This document shows, in pieces, positions 44,207-52,238 of a stretch of 64,000 bases of DNA. The stretch is from KACC-23026 sp963829575 (lineage in GTDB: Bacteria; Bacillota; Bacilli; Bacillales; Sporolactobacillaceae), in assembly GCA_963829575.1 (NCBI GenBank), contig CAWHJF010000001.1, positions 109,899-173,898 of the forward strand. The letters run 5' to 3'. A program made the translations under genes and the position numbers. Under the pieces are notes generated by a model. The model was not told where the DNA came from. It ran no database searches and saw only the letters and a list, made by a program, of their open reading frames with translations. Within the stretch, counting starts at the first letter, position 1, and each line of letters opens with the position of its first letter.

Positions 44207-44818
44207 TTAATTATTTGTAAAGCCATAGGTATCTCCTTTATTTAAATATAGGATATGATTATTAATAGCCACTTTTCCCTTGCTTCCCCAATTAACTTTA
44301 ACATTTTCCGTGTTAGACTCACGATATATCCTTTTCTTGAACCACAATGGCCCATTAAGTTCTCCTAGAACACCAAAACTCCCTGTCCCCCCCATATCCC
44401 ACTTATAGAAAGTGATTGAATAATTATGATTAGGTGAACTTGTTTTTTTGATGTAATGGTTTGGAAATATGAGTGATATTATTAGAAGCAAAATTAACCC
44501 AATAGATGTTAGTGGGGCTAATAGGACTGTTAACCAGCTTCTCAATTTAGACATCCAACTTCTTTTATCTTTAAAACCGAAAATTCCTAAGACTAAAGCA
44601 AGTAAACTCATTATAAGTAATATATAATCAGGTGGTGAAATTAACCAAGCGTTGGTATAGATTGAATACAATGAGTACAATGTCAATCCTAAGCTAAGAA
44701 CCATTAATAAAAAGGACCCCATATTAAATACTTTTTTCACAGAATGATTACCCCACAATATTAATTTTTCACAATTATTTGTAGCAGCACAGTCTAAGTC
44801 ATAACTATATGTTACCAC
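44207..44818 (-). CDS. Membrane protein with DUF5412-like C-terminal domain
   Basis: A protein of up to 203 residues with three membrane helices (about 33-60, 64-82, 92-118) and a C-terminal extracytoplasmic beta-rich domain (SPNHNYSITFYKWDMGGTGS, LWFKKRIYRES). The pattern resembles DUF5412. Start uncertain: GTG 44740, just before the first helix, is an alternative. It lies just downstream of the Ntox44-like toxin gene, so an immunity role is conceivable but unproven. Confidence 0.55.
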   Translation of the reverse strand: MVTYSYDLDCAATNNCEKLILWGNHSVKKVFNMGSFLLMVLSLGLTLYSLYSIYTNAWLISPPDYILLIMSLLALVLGIFGFKDKRSWMSKLRSWLTVLLAPLTSIGLILLLIISLIFPNHYIKKTSSPNHNYSITFYKWDMGGTGSFGVLGELNGPLWFKKRIYRESNTENVKVNWGSKGKVAINNHILYLNKGDTYGFTNN

Positions 44819-44876
44819 ATTATATTTTAATACCTATTTTTCACTAACGAATACCAATCCATAGAAAAACCCTTAT

Positions 44877-44919
44877 TAGCGCGGCAAAAAGAAATTCCAT
44901 CCATTTCTCGTCGCGCTAT
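44877..44919 (-). terminator. Long hairpin after the toxin-like gene
   Basis: TAGCGCG with CGCGCTA, then AGAAAT with ATTTCT inside, form a two-part stem. It could terminate the secreted toxin-like gene. Confidence 0.55.
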
Positions 44920-44949
44920 AAAGGGTATTAATGATAAAAATAAATGTTT

Positions 44950-45912
44950 TTAGTGTGTATTTTGGGTATATCCTTCTTTAATTTCTTGATGCGCAGCAAA
45001 ATTGTCCGGGGCTCCGTTTCTAATTTCACTTACAACATTCCCTCCGGTATACAAGACACTTAACGGAAAGATTAATTTTCCAGTATATCCATAATTGTAG
45101 TTACCAAACCAGTCAGAGTTCTGAACTTCAACTAAACCGCCTTTAACAATGGCATCCCATTTTTTTGTGTTTGGTGTGTAACCTGACACCCGTTTATAAT
45201 CCCAAACACCGTAAGGTCTTACTTTTTTCACCCATTCCGAGGTTACATAACTCATAGCGGTTGTAGGATTTCCGAATACACCTAAAGCAAGAGCTGCCCA
45301 ATCATTATATAGCCCCTGCCAATTTTTGTCCGCAATTTTGTACGCTTCCAAGACGGGATATTCGTTCCCACCACCCCCTGGATTAATTTGCATATTTGGA
45401 GCAAGTGTGATTTTAGATTGCGAAGTAACTAGATTTGCAGAATTGTTATCTAGGGTTGTAGAATTGTTTGGTACAGTTTTACTCGTTTCTGAGGAAGGTT
45501 TAATTTTAATGTTGAAATGTTTATCGAAATAAATACCACCGTCTTTTCTAATGACAGAATTTACATTTTGCATATTTTCAAGATATTTGTTAAATAAATC
45601 CTGGTTCACGCCGACATCCGACGCTGTAGCATCAATCACAATTTCTCCATCACTTTTTAAATGCGCTAATCCAGAAAGAATAATTTTTTTATGTATCTGT
45701 TTAAGTTCTTTAGTTTCCTCCTTGTCATTAGTTAAAGTTGCTAGAGTTTCTGAACCACTTAAACTTGGCCTTTCACCTACATGGACAATCTTCTTGTGCG
45801 AGTTTGACGCAACTGAGGATGAACCAGCATTTGAATTTGTTTTAGCAGATGCTCCCACCGAAAACATCAAACTAAATCCCACGACAACTGGTAACACTTT
45901 AACGATTTTCAA
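44950..45912 (-). CDS. Secreted protein with Ntox44-like toxin domain
   Basis: A protein of about 320 residues starting at TTG 45912 (ribosome-binding site AAGGAGG eight bases upstream) with a clear signal peptide (IVKVLPVVVGFSLMFSVGAS, cleaved after ASA). The middle is Ser/Asn/Thr-rich. The C-terminal 110 residues (WVKKVRPYGVWDYKRV, NYNYGYTGKLIFPLSVLYTG, APDNFAAHQEIKEGY) fit the bacterial toxin 44 (Ntox44) domain, a predicted RNase. The longer frame to 45978 lacks a ribosome-binding site. An extracellular toxin without a dedicated secretion partner in view. Confidence 0.7.
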   Translation of the reverse strand: MKIVKVLPVVVGFSLMFSVGASAKTNSNAGSSSVASNSHKKIVHVGERPSLSGSETLATLTNDKEETKELKQIHKKIILSGLAHLKSDGEIVIDATASDVGVNQDLFNKYLENMQNVNSVIRKDGGIYFDKHFNIKIKPSSETSKTVPNNSTTLDNNSANLVTSQSKITLAPNMQINPGGGGNEYPVLEAYKIADKNWQGLYNDWAALALGVFGNPTTAMSYVTSEWVKKVRPYGVWDYKRVSGYTPNTKKWDAIVKGGLVEVQNSDWFGNYNYGYTGKLIFPLSVLYTGGNVVSEIRNGAPDNFAAHQEIKEGYTQNTH

Positions 45913-45978
45913 TATAATTTCCTCCTTTTTGTTTATCTGGTAAATTTTCTCACAAATACTATTTTTAATAAAATTCAT

Positions 45979-46629
45979 TAAAATAGCATAGGAAGACTTT
46001 ATCGTGCATATATAGTAGTTTCTTAAGGATTGGCGCGCTTTTTTATAAAGTTATGTATTTATGCATAAAATTTAACTTAGACTAAAACAAAACCCACTCT
46101 TATTTGTATTTGACCTAATTGAATTTTGAGACACTCTAATTACATAAAAGTGAGCCATTTTGAATTTTAAAACTTGGAAATTCTGTAATGTCTTGACATG
46201 GAGACTCTGGAGGCATGATTTGGATCGAAAGGCGAAAAAACAAGGTTTTTTCGAGTGGCAACAAGCCTATCATACCTCCCACTCCATATCAAGACGATGT
46301 TCTTACTGGAAATTTAGTGGCTCACGATTTGACGAGCGAAGTGGCTCAATTTCATGTGAGCGAAAACACTTATTCCTCTATACGAGATATGGAGCGGGTA
46401 TTAAAACTAACTCACATAATGAGATACAACAGTATTCAAGGAGCGGAATTTTTGATAGATCCCTCTTTCGAGTTCATCTTTTCCATATTCAAAATACGTT
46501 CCATCTTTTTTGGAGGATCTTTTTGTATAGATTGTTGCTATTTATAATCAAATTAGTTTATAAAATTTTTAAAGAGATTAGTAATTCATTATGGTTCTTG
46601 CACACGAATGTGGAGTTAGTATAGATGTG
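45979..46629. other. Stretch of 650 bp without a recognisable gene
   Basis: Two overlapping plus-strand frames (46160-46624 and 46215-46547) have no ribosome-binding site and no family features. The DNA borders the IS3-family element and may be relic sequence. Confidence 0.4.
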
Positions 46630-46683
46630 TGGACACAAGTTAGTTAAGTCTCTATCCTAATAAATAGAGAGGACGTGTCCGGA

Positions 46684-46944
46684 ATGAAACAAAAACAATA
46701 CAATAAGGAGTTCAAACAAACGATTGTAGATTTATACAAATCTGGCACAAAAGTCAGTGATCTCAACCGCGAATATGGTGTATCTGAAGTGACGATATAT
46801 AAATGGATTAAGAAGCTCTCACCCGTTGAAGGGACAGAGAATTTAACACCTGATGATATTTCAGAAATTCAAAAGGAAAACCTTCGGTTAAAGCAGGAGG
46901 TAGAGATCTTAAAAAAGGCTATGACCATATTCGCGAAAAAGTAA
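46684..46944 (+). CDS. IS3-family transposase OrfA
   Basis: About 86 residues: helix-turn-helix (YNKEFKQTIVDLYKSGTK; EYGVSEVTIYKWIKK) followed by a leucine-zipper-like coiled coil (IQKENLRLKQEVEILKKA). A slippery run AAAAAAG at 46911-46917 (codons A-AAA-AAG) lets ribosomes slip -1 into orfB. GTG 46675 is another possible start. Confidence 0.85.
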   Translation: MKQKQYNKEFKQTIVDLYKSGTKVSDLNREYGVSEVTIYKWIKKLSPVEGTENLTPDDISEIQKENLRLKQEVEILKKAMTIFAKK

Positions 46945-47825
46945 GTGACGAAGAGATTATTGACCATATTGAGCAGGAAAAAGATCAATACCCTGTTCAA
47001 CTTATGTGCCGTGTGCTTGAACTACCAAGAAGCACGTATTATCAATCGTTTCACAAGATTAAATCTAATTATGAAACTGAAAACGAGAAAATATTAGAGC
47101 GCATAAAAGTCATCCATGCGGAGAGTAAAGGCCGTTATGGAGCGCCGAATATTCATCGTATCTTGACCACTAAAGAAGGCTTCTCGGTCAGCTTAAAACG
47201 CGTACAACGCCTGATGAAAAATGAAGGTATACGTTCAATTATCGTTAAGAAATATCGACCTACTCCTTCATCAGGGCCTGTAGAGGAAAGAAATAATCTA
47301 TTAGACCAAGACTTTAGCACAACCACTAATAATGAGAAGTGGGTCGGAGATATTACGTACATTCATACATTAAGAGACGGTTGGTGTTATTTGGCTTCCG
47401 TTTTAGATTTGCATACCAAAAAAATTGTAGGTTACTCCTTTTCAAAAACCATGACGGTTGATTTAGTGCTCAAAGCTTTAGATAACGCAATTGACGTTCA
47501 GCAGCCTGGTGAGGGGCTTATTTTTCACACGGATTTAGGTACACAATATACGAGCGATGATTTTGCTGAAGCTATTGAGGAAGCAAAATTCACTCATTCG
47601 TTTAGTCGGAAAGGTTGCCCATACGATAATGCCTGTATCGAATCCTTTCACGCCACGCTGAAAAAAGAAGAAGTTTATCAAACAGTCTATCCGAATTTTG
47701 AAACCGCAAGGTTGGCGCTGTTTCAATACATTGAGGGCTGGTACAACCGTAAACGAATTCATGGGTCCATCAATTATTTAACCCCTCAAGAGATGGAAGA
47801 TCTATGCCTCAATCAAGCAAGTTAA
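46918..47825 (+). CDS. IS3-family transposase OrfB (DDE)
   Basis: The -1 frame continues from the slippery site through GYDHIREKVSDEEIIDHIEQ into the independent start ATG 47004. The catalytic domain has GDITYIHT (first Asp), FHTDLGTQYTS (second Asp) and CIESFHATLKKE (Glu). Full length, no internal stop; likely functional as an OrfAB fusion. Confidence 0.87.
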
Positions 47826-47865
47826 CAAGGGATTAATCTATTAAACTTATCCCCTTACAATTTTT

Positions 47866-47979
47866 CAGAACCGTCATCCATGGGACGTTCTCCCTGTACC
47901 CAGCAAAAGCTGTCAAGAGCGCTCTTCTCTTGACTGGTTTCGCTGGATACAGGACACTCCATGAATGGATGTCGTTCTG
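47866..47979. repeat. Long imperfect hairpin in the IS3 tail
   Basis: CAGAACCGTCATCCAT faces ATGGATGTCGTTCTG, CCCTGTACCCAGC faces GCTGGATACAGGA, and GTCAAGAG faces CTCTTGAC. The 114-bp unit folds on itself almost entirely, between the orfB stop and the right end. Confidence 0.7.
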
Positions 47980-48025
47980 AGCACGACTTAACTTTTTTGT
48001 GTCCAAAATATTGACTTAGATCCAC

Positions 48026-48059
48026 CTTGTTCAACAATAGCTTCCTTTAGTTGAACAAG
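48026..48059. repeat. Cassette-type (attC-like) element G
   Basis: CTTGTTCAAC and GTTGAACAAG are perfect 10-bp inverted arms with TTTAGTT overlapping the second. It lies 18 bp from the stop codon of the gene at 48078; the IS3 element ends 20 bp to its left. Confidence 0.72.
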
Positions 48060-48077
48060 CATTAATTAGTTATTTTA

Positions 48078-48563
48078 TTAGTTCTTGGATTTTATAATTG
48101 AGTTAACGTATTGATTATGGTTAAGCGGTAAAGACAAGAACCAAATTGAACCTTCCTGTTTAGATGTGTAAGTTTTACCTTTGTATTTGAGCAAAACATC
48201 AGTAACTGCAACTTTTTTGAAACCCCAAGCAAAAGTATGATTATTAATAGTCATTGAAGTGATATTTATATCTGCATTATTTGAAGGTACTTCTTGCATT
48301 GCTGGCGTATTTTTTTGAACGTTCCATCCCCAAAAACCTTTAGTTAAATATGAGGCTTTTATTAAACTATTTTTGTCCGACGTTATTAAAACCACTCCAT
48401 CAGCAAAAGGTACAGTTCCCAATACTATTTTAGAACCAATAGCCTTTTGTGGTGAAGAATGCTCCCAGAATTCAAAGCCCCAAAAAGCGATGAAAATAAT
48501 AAAAACTATACATATAGTTATAAGCCATTTAGCTTTTCTCAGATTATCCACCTCAACTTTCAT
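48078..48563 (-). CDS. Membrane-anchored protein of unknown function
   Basis: About 161 residues with one N-terminal helix (KWLITICIVFIIFIAFWGFE) and an extracytoplasmic domain (VPFADGVVLITSDKNSLIKA, INNHTFAWGFKKVAV). No family recognised. Start uncertain because no strong ribosome-binding site is seen. Cassette-like unit: its stop is followed by element G and its 5' end abuts element H. Confidence 0.55.
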   Translation of the reverse strand: MKVEVDNLRKAKWLITICIVFIIFIAFWGFEFWEHSSPQKAIGSKIVLGTVPFADGVVLITSDKNSLIKASYLTKGFWGWNVQKNTPAMQEVPSNNADINITSMTINNHTFAWGFKKVAVTDVLLKYKGKTYTSKQEGSIWFLSLPLNHNQYVNSIIKSKN

Positions 48564-48580
48564 TAACCACGGGAAAACCA

Positions 48581-48617
48581 ATACTTATTCAAGTAACGCC
48601 GTTAGTTGAATAAGTAT
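48581..48617. repeat. Cassette-type (attC-like) element H
   Basis: A 37-bp near-perfect palindrome: ATACTTATTCAA and TTGAATAAGTAT around GTAACGCCGTTAG. It overlaps the last codons of the gene at 48602. Confidence 0.75.
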
Positions 48618-48886
48618 CTGCCAGTAAAAAAACAGAGGTAAAGAAATAGTAACCCAATAACAATTTTAAGAAACTTGTTAAACCACCAAGGAAACATCCC
48701 AATTAAATTTGAGGAAGATAAACCGACTAATGATTTTTTAGCATCATTATCATATTTTTCTTTATCCAATTTTATAGGCTTATAAGGTTGTTCATCCTCA
48801 TAGTCATCTTTTCTTTGTTTAATACCGAATATTAAAAGGGTAATTCCAATGACAAACTCAACAATTCGTATAACGAGTAATGACAT
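48602..48886 (-). CDS. Two-helix membrane protein of unknown function
   Basis: About 94 residues: a helix at the N terminus (LVIRIVEFVIGITLLIFGI), a charged middle (KQRKDDYEDEQPYKPIKLDK) and a C-terminal helix (KIVIGLLFLYLCFFTGRYLF). Start ATG 48886 follows AAAGGA. Family not recognised. Cassette-like unit ended by element H. Confidence 0.6.
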   Translation of the reverse strand: MSLLVIRIVEFVIGITLLIFGIKQRKDDYEDEQPYKPIKLDKEKYDNDAKKSLVGLSSSNLIGMFPWWFNKFLKIVIGLLFLYLCFFTGRYLFN

Positions 48887-48986
48887 ATAATCCATCCTTT
48901 CTGCCATAAATGACAAACACTATTTGTAATGAATATATGCCAATCTTACGAACTTTTTTCTTGTTACTATTCTTCCATCTTTAAGT

Positions 48987-49025
48987 ATCGCACGCGTTTG
49001 TTGAATAAGAAGAACAGCAAAACAC
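48987..49025. repeat. Cassette-type element I (partial)
   Basis: CGCACGCGTTTGTTGAATAAG matches one half of element O; the other half is not clear. It lies 13 bp from the stop of the gene at 49038. Confidence 0.5.
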
Positions 49026-49037
49026 TGATTAATTTGT

Positions 49038-49403
49038 TTAAATAGTAATCTTAATGGGTGAACCGCTGAGATTTATAATCAAACCAATCAAGGTTAGACA
49101 AAACCCCAAATAAAAGGTCCAAGGATTGTCTTCGGTTTTCTTATCAAATGTCCCAAAGGTCAGGATACAAAATATAATAGCAATGATGGGGATGATTATA
49201 TATGTCACCCCAAAGGTAAATGAAGCAACACCTAAAAACAACGTAATAATGCCAAAGGGATTTTGTGGCTTAGTTCTATTCAAATCTATTACTTCATCAT
49301 CCTTAAGCTCTTTTTCATCCATACGATATAATTTTTCTTTTAATTGATTTAATTTCAGAAAATCACTAAGTCTTTTAAATAAATTTATGATATATCCCCC
49401 CAA
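49038..49403 (-). CDS. Three-helix membrane protein of unknown function
   Basis: Up to 121 residues; a soluble N-terminal helix pair, then hydrophobic segments (IITLFLGVASFTFGVTYIII, IIAIIFCILTFGTF, FYLGFCLTLIGLIINL). Start unclear: a G-run precedes ATATATC with no ATG, so a rare start or the internal ATG near residue 28 is possible. Cassette-like unit ended by element I. Confidence 0.5.
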   Translation of the reverse strand: MGGYIINLFKRLSDFLKLNQLKEKLYRMDEKELKDDEVIDLNRTKPQNPFGIITLFLGVASFTFGVTYIIIPIIAIIFCILTFGTFDKKTEDNPWTFYLGFCLTLIGLIINLSGSPIKITI

Positions 49404-49404
49404 A

Positions 49405-49452
49405 AAGCAGCATTCTTCTTGAACAATCGCTTATCGTTAGCGGAACAAGACT
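49405..49452. repeat. Cassette-type element J
   Basis: CTTGAACAATCGCTTATCGTTAGCGGAACAAG read as arms: CTTG/CAAG and CGCT/AGCG, with the CGTTAG box. It ends 10 bp from the stop of the gene at 49462. Confidence 0.6.
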
Positions 49453-49461
49453 AACACTCAA

Positions 49462-49839
49462 TTACTCATATTTTGCAAGGTCTTCTTCCAAATCTCTTAA
49501 TAAAACATCTACCTCAACAATAGCTGTATCATTATCGTTAGGAAAAACAGAAACCTTAATTTTATCCTCTTTCATTCCAGTAAGCCAATCCTCAATAAAT
49601 TCATATACATCAATACTTTCTGGTTCATAACCTAACCATTCTTCAATTGCATTGTTCTGAGCAAATTCTTTTCTAGGAAAGAAAGGAAGGCACGAATTAC
49701 CATATCCATCATCTGCTGTTGCCCATCCATCATTATATAAGCCCCAGACCTCTCCATAATCTGCAACCTTTTTAATGAAATACTCATATCTAATATTAGG
49801 TGGTTGTTTAATTACTGCTTCGAATTCTTTTATATTCAT
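49462..49839 (-). CDS. DUF2750-family protein
   Basis: About 125 residues, acidic and soluble: RYEYFIKKVADYGEVWGLYN, WATADDGYGNSCLPFFPRKE and DDT-like C terminus (DNDTAIVEVDVLLRDLEED). This fits DUF2750, a family often found in toxin-immunity and cassette regions. Start at the third of three consecutive Met codons is arbitrary. Cassette-like unit ended by element J. Confidence 0.72.
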   Translation of the reverse strand: MNIKEFEAVIKQPPNIRYEYFIKKVADYGEVWGLYNDGWATADDGYGNSCLPFFPRKEFAQNNAIEEWLGYEPESIDVYEFIEDWLTGMKEDKIKVSVFPNDNDTAIVEVDVLLRDLEEDLAKYE

Positions 49840-49910
49840 CATCAACAGCCCCGCTTATAATTTTTGAGTTTTTACCAATAATTTTAACACTATCGTTTAT
49901 TTAACGTTAC

Positions 49911-49980
49911 TACTGCTACGTTTGTTCAATATGAAAAAGCACTCCTTATTGAAGGAATGCTCTCGTTAGCTCAATAAGGA
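49911..49980. repeat. Cassette-type element K
   Basis: CCTTATTGA and TCAATAAGG are perfect inverted arms around GGAATGCTCTCGTTAGC. The left end TTAACGTTAC gives GTTAAAT on the gene strand, a full match to the integron R' consensus GTTRRRY. It ends 14 bp from the stop of the gene at 49994. Confidence 0.68.
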
Positions 49981-49993
49981 AATTGTACATATT

Positions 49994-50476
49994 TCACATT
50001 TGGGAAAGAGGTTTACGGGACTGCCACCGAAGACCAAGCCACATAAGCAACGTTGGTATTAGAGAGCAAAGCCCCCCTGAAATGAGTCCAGATAATCCTT
50101 TTCCAATCATTAAAGCATCCCAATTGTTCTTAAAGACCTGAATTGTTGCGTCTAAAGGTACAAGATACAAAAAGTAAAGCGTATTGCCGCATAAACCAGG
50201 TGGTTTGAAGTAAGCGATGTCAGGAGTTGCTAGAAGTCCGATGATGCACACGAGTAAAACAGATGCTAAATCTTTAATACTGGAACCTTGTGCCTTTAAT
50301 GCGTATCTACCCGCAAGGATAAATAAGAAGGGTGTGGCGATAAGGAGCGGAATTGAAATCGCTAAATTCCATGGGGTCGTTCGAGTCCCAATCGATACAC
50401 CAGTTAAAAGTTCCACGACTATTCCAATTCCAACATACCACACGAGAGATAATAGATTATTTTTTAACAAGGGCAA
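49994..50476 (-). CDS. Polytopic membrane protein of unknown function
   Basis: 160 residues with about four hydrophobic segments (SLVWYVGIGIVVELLTGVSI, AISIPLLIATPFLFILAGRY, LASVLLVCIIGLLATPDIAY, ISGGLCSLIPTLLMWLGL). Family not recognised. Cassette-like unit ended by element K. Confidence 0.6.
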   Translation of the reverse strand: MPLLKNNLLSLVWYVGIGIVVELLTGVSIGTRTTPWNLAISIPLLIATPFLFILAGRYALKAQGSSIKDLASVLLVCIIGLLATPDIAYFKPPGLCGNTLYFLYLVPLDATIQVFKNNWDALMIGKGLSGLISGGLCSLIPTLLMWLGLRWQSRKPLSQM

Positions 50477-50525
50477 ATCGAATCACTCTCTCTTCCTCTT
50501 TAATACTTTCAGTTTTTTTATTGGG

Positions 50526-50586
50526 ATAACTTCAATAAGAAACAGCGAAACCCGTGTTGTACTAACGCTTTCTTTAGTTGAAAAAT
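50526..50586. repeat. Cassette-type element L
   Basis: TTCAATAAGAAACAGCG and CGCTTTCTTTAGTTGAA are inverted arms with few mismatches, separated by AAACCCGTGTTGTACTAA. The CTTTAGTTGAA box is at the gene-proximal end. Confidence 0.7.
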
Positions 50587-50615
50587 GGTCTTTGTAATTT
50601 CAAAGAATAAATTCA

Positions 50616-50900
50616 CTATTTCTTGTTTTGGGGCTCTGTATCCAATTTTCTTATTTTGTATTTGATTTCATTTAATTCTGTTTCCATATTGTTTATAAAC
50701 AACTTGAATACGCTGCCTAAAAGAACAAATGAAAATCCTGTACATTTAAAAGACCAACCCAAAGCGGTTTTCTTTATTAAATAGCTCATCCCTTGGTCTC
50801 CAGTACCTGAAATAAAGGTAAGAGGGACAATTAAACCTATAACAATTAACACAGTTCCAATCAACACAATTATGTCAAACCACTTCTTTGTTTTCTTCAC
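50616..50900 (-). CDS. Two-helix membrane protein of unknown function
   Basis: 94 residues: helix 1 (WFDIIVLIGTVLIVIGLIVP), helix 2 (WSFKCTGFSFVLLGSVFKLF), then a charged coiled-coil tail (ETELNEIKYKIRKLDTE). Start ATG 50900 follows AAGGGGG. Cassette-like unit ended by element L. Confidence 0.62.
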   Translation of the reverse strand: MKKTKKWFDIIVLIGTVLIVIGLIVPLTFISGTGDQGMSYLIKKTALGWSFKCTGFSFVLLGSVFKLFINNMETELNEIKYKIRKLDTEPQNKK

Positions 50901-50952
50901 AAAAATCCCCCTTATAACCTAAATAAAAGAATTGATATTTTTTATTGAGATA

Positions 50953-51016
50953 AGTTAAAGTTGATTCAAAAAGCTACGGCGATAACCTTGTTCAACAATC
51001 GCAACTCTTTAGTTTA
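50953..51016. repeat. Cassette-type element M
   Basis: GCTACGGCGATAACCTTGTTCAACAATCGC followed by CTTTAGTTTAA, 14 bp from the stop of the gene at 51030. Shares the CCTTGTTCAACAA box with B, G, N and O. Confidence 0.68.
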
Positions 51017-51029
51017 AAAACAAAACAAT

Positions 51030-51308
51030 TTAAAATCCGTTAATCGTTGCGGACATAATAAACGTTGTCCAATATAGACAAACCAAAATGATTACTACAC
51101 TAATAATTTTACCAAAGACACCTATCTTACCTTTTAAAAAGAAGAACAAAATCGCCAACACTAAAAATAAGTAAGACAAGCAAATAGCCACCCAAAACCA
51201 AGACATACCTGTGGAGCAGTGCAACATATTTTGACTTCCAAAACTTAAATAAATTCCTAATATTAGGAATACCAAAGATAAAACTCTCCAATAAACCACT
51301 TTTTTCAA
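51030..51308 (-). CDS. Three-helix membrane protein of unknown function
   Basis: 92 residues, nearly all hydrophobic in three segments (YWRVLSLVFLILGIYLSFGS, WFWVAICLSYLFLVLAILFF, IISVVIILVCLYWTTFIMSA). Start ATG 51308 follows GGGAGGGG. Family not recognised. Cassette-like unit ended by element M. Confidence 0.62.
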   Translation of the reverse strand: MKKVVYWRVLSLVFLILGIYLSFGSQNMLHCSTGMSWFWVAICLSYLFLVLAILFFFLKGKIGVFGKIISVVIILVCLYWTTFIMSATINGF

Positions 51309-51335
51309 ATTGTACCCCTCCCAAACTTATTGGAT

Positions 51336-51396
51336 TAACTGAACCGTTTGTTGAAGAAGCGACTGCGATAGCCTTGTTCAACTATCGCTGTTCAAT
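51336..51396. repeat. Cassette-type element N
   Basis: AACTGAACCGTTTGTTGAAGAAGC and CCTTGTTCAACTATCGC form the two halves, nearly the same as element O. The CGTTAGTT box is degenerate here. It ends 11 bp from the stop of the gene at 51408. Confidence 0.68.
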
Positions 51397-51407
51397 GGTG
51401 TAGTAAT

Positions 51408-51665
51408 TCACTTATTAGAAATAGGCATATATTTTGTGAAATAAGCCCCTAAAATTAATAAAATGATAGTCATTGACCAACTTAATACACCCATAAAATT
51501 AAACCAATAAGCCAGTATGTTTGTTACTGCTATTAGACACATAAAAATTGGAGTTAATGCACTTCTTATTCCTGTAACACCTGCTTTTCTCCTTTTCTTT
51601 ACCTGAACAGATACGGAAAAAATAATAGCAACAAATAATATTACAGTAAATATTATCGGAACCAA
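51408..51665 (-). CDS. Three-helix membrane protein of unknown function
   Basis: 85 residues: helix 1 (IIFTVILFVAIIFSVSVQV), basic loop (KKRRKAGVTGIRS), then two helices (IFMCLIAVTNILAYWFNFMG, WSMTIILLILGAYF). Start in good context after AAGGAGGTGG. Family not recognised. Cassette-like unit ended by element N. Confidence 0.62.
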   Translation of the reverse strand: MVPIIFTVILFVAIIFSVSVQVKKRRKAGVTGIRSALTPIFMCLIAVTNILAYWFNFMGVLSWSMTIILLILGAYFTKYMPISNK

Positions 51666-51742
51666 TATATGCCACCTCCTTATTTGTTTCCTCTATTTAG
51701 ATATACGGATTAAACCCCATTTAGTTTCCTTTAACTCTTACA

Positions 51743-51810
51743 CTAAACTGACCGTTTGTTGAATAAGCGACGACGACAGCCTTGTTCAACAAACACACGC
51801 GTTAGTTAAA
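51743..51810. repeat. Cassette-type element O (best preserved)
   Basis: Outer boxes AACTGACCG and CGTTAGTTAAA, inner arms TTTGTTGAATAAG and CTTGTTCAACAAA, central GCGACGACGACAGC. It ends 11 bp from the stop of the integrase-proximal gene at 51822. Confidence 0.78.
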
Positions 51811-51821
51811 TATAACAATAC

Positions 51822-52022
51822 CTATTTTAACTTCTCTTTTAGTAATTCAATTAAATAAATTAGTAATGAACTCATAAAGGCAAGAAGTATAATTATTAAT
51901 GTCCCAAACGTATATATGACTCCCTCATTACCTGTTCCACCTGAAAACAAACCGAATCCAAGTACAAAGTATAAAATGACCATAAAAACCATAATTAGTA
52001 CAAAATTACCAAAAAACCTCAT
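51822..52022 (-). CDS. Two-helix membrane protein, first cassette-like unit
   Basis: 66 residues in two hydrophobic helices (FVLIMVFMVILYFVLGFGLF, FGTLIIILLAFMSSLLIYLI) with a basic tail (LLKEKLK). Family not recognised. It lies between the recombinase-proximal core (52075-52094) and element O, the position of the newest cassette in an integron. Confidence 0.6.
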   Translation of the reverse strand: MRFFGNFVLIMVFMVILYFVLGFGLFSGGTGNEGVIYTFGTLIIILLAFMSSLLIYLIELLKEKLK

Positions 52023-52074
52023 CGCCTAATACCGCCCTCTACTTTTATTTATCCTGTTTACCTATTTAAATAAT

Positions 52075-52094
52075 CCTGACCGTTAGTTTAAGTG
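52075..52094. other. attI-like core between array and recombinase gene
   Basis: CCTGACCGTTAGTTTAAGTG joins the left outer box of element O (CTGACCG) directly to its right box (CGTTAGTTTAA), without the hairpin between. It lies 145 bp from the recombinase start. Confidence 0.6.
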
Positions 52095-52238
52095 AAGATT
52101 TTCACAATCTCCCACCATTTTAACATAAATAGAGGTTATTTTTTAAAACTTACAAAAAATTCTAACCTATGTGTTCTATATTTTGTTTGGATGGAAATAA
52201 TTTTTCTTAGAGCTTATTAATTAAAGGGGGAGAATAAA

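Larger units (their letters stand above)
46630..48005 (+). mobile_element. IS3-family insertion sequence (IS150-like)
   Basis: About 1,376 bp bounded by imperfect inverted ends TGGACACAAGTTAGTTAAGTC (20-base core TGGACACAA...GTTAAGTC) at the left and the complementary TTAACTTTTTTGTGTCCA at the right. It contains orfA and orfB with a frameshift site, and a hairpin tail. I see no clear target duplication. It lies next to cassette-type element G. Confidence 0.85.

Noticed and set aside
46160..46624. Two overlapping plus-strand frames left of IS3
   Set aside because: No ribosome-binding site and no recognisable product; composition looks non-coding.
38400..52100. CRISPR array
   Set aside because: Repeats are spaced by whole genes of variable length, are imperfect palindromes, and no cas genes are present.
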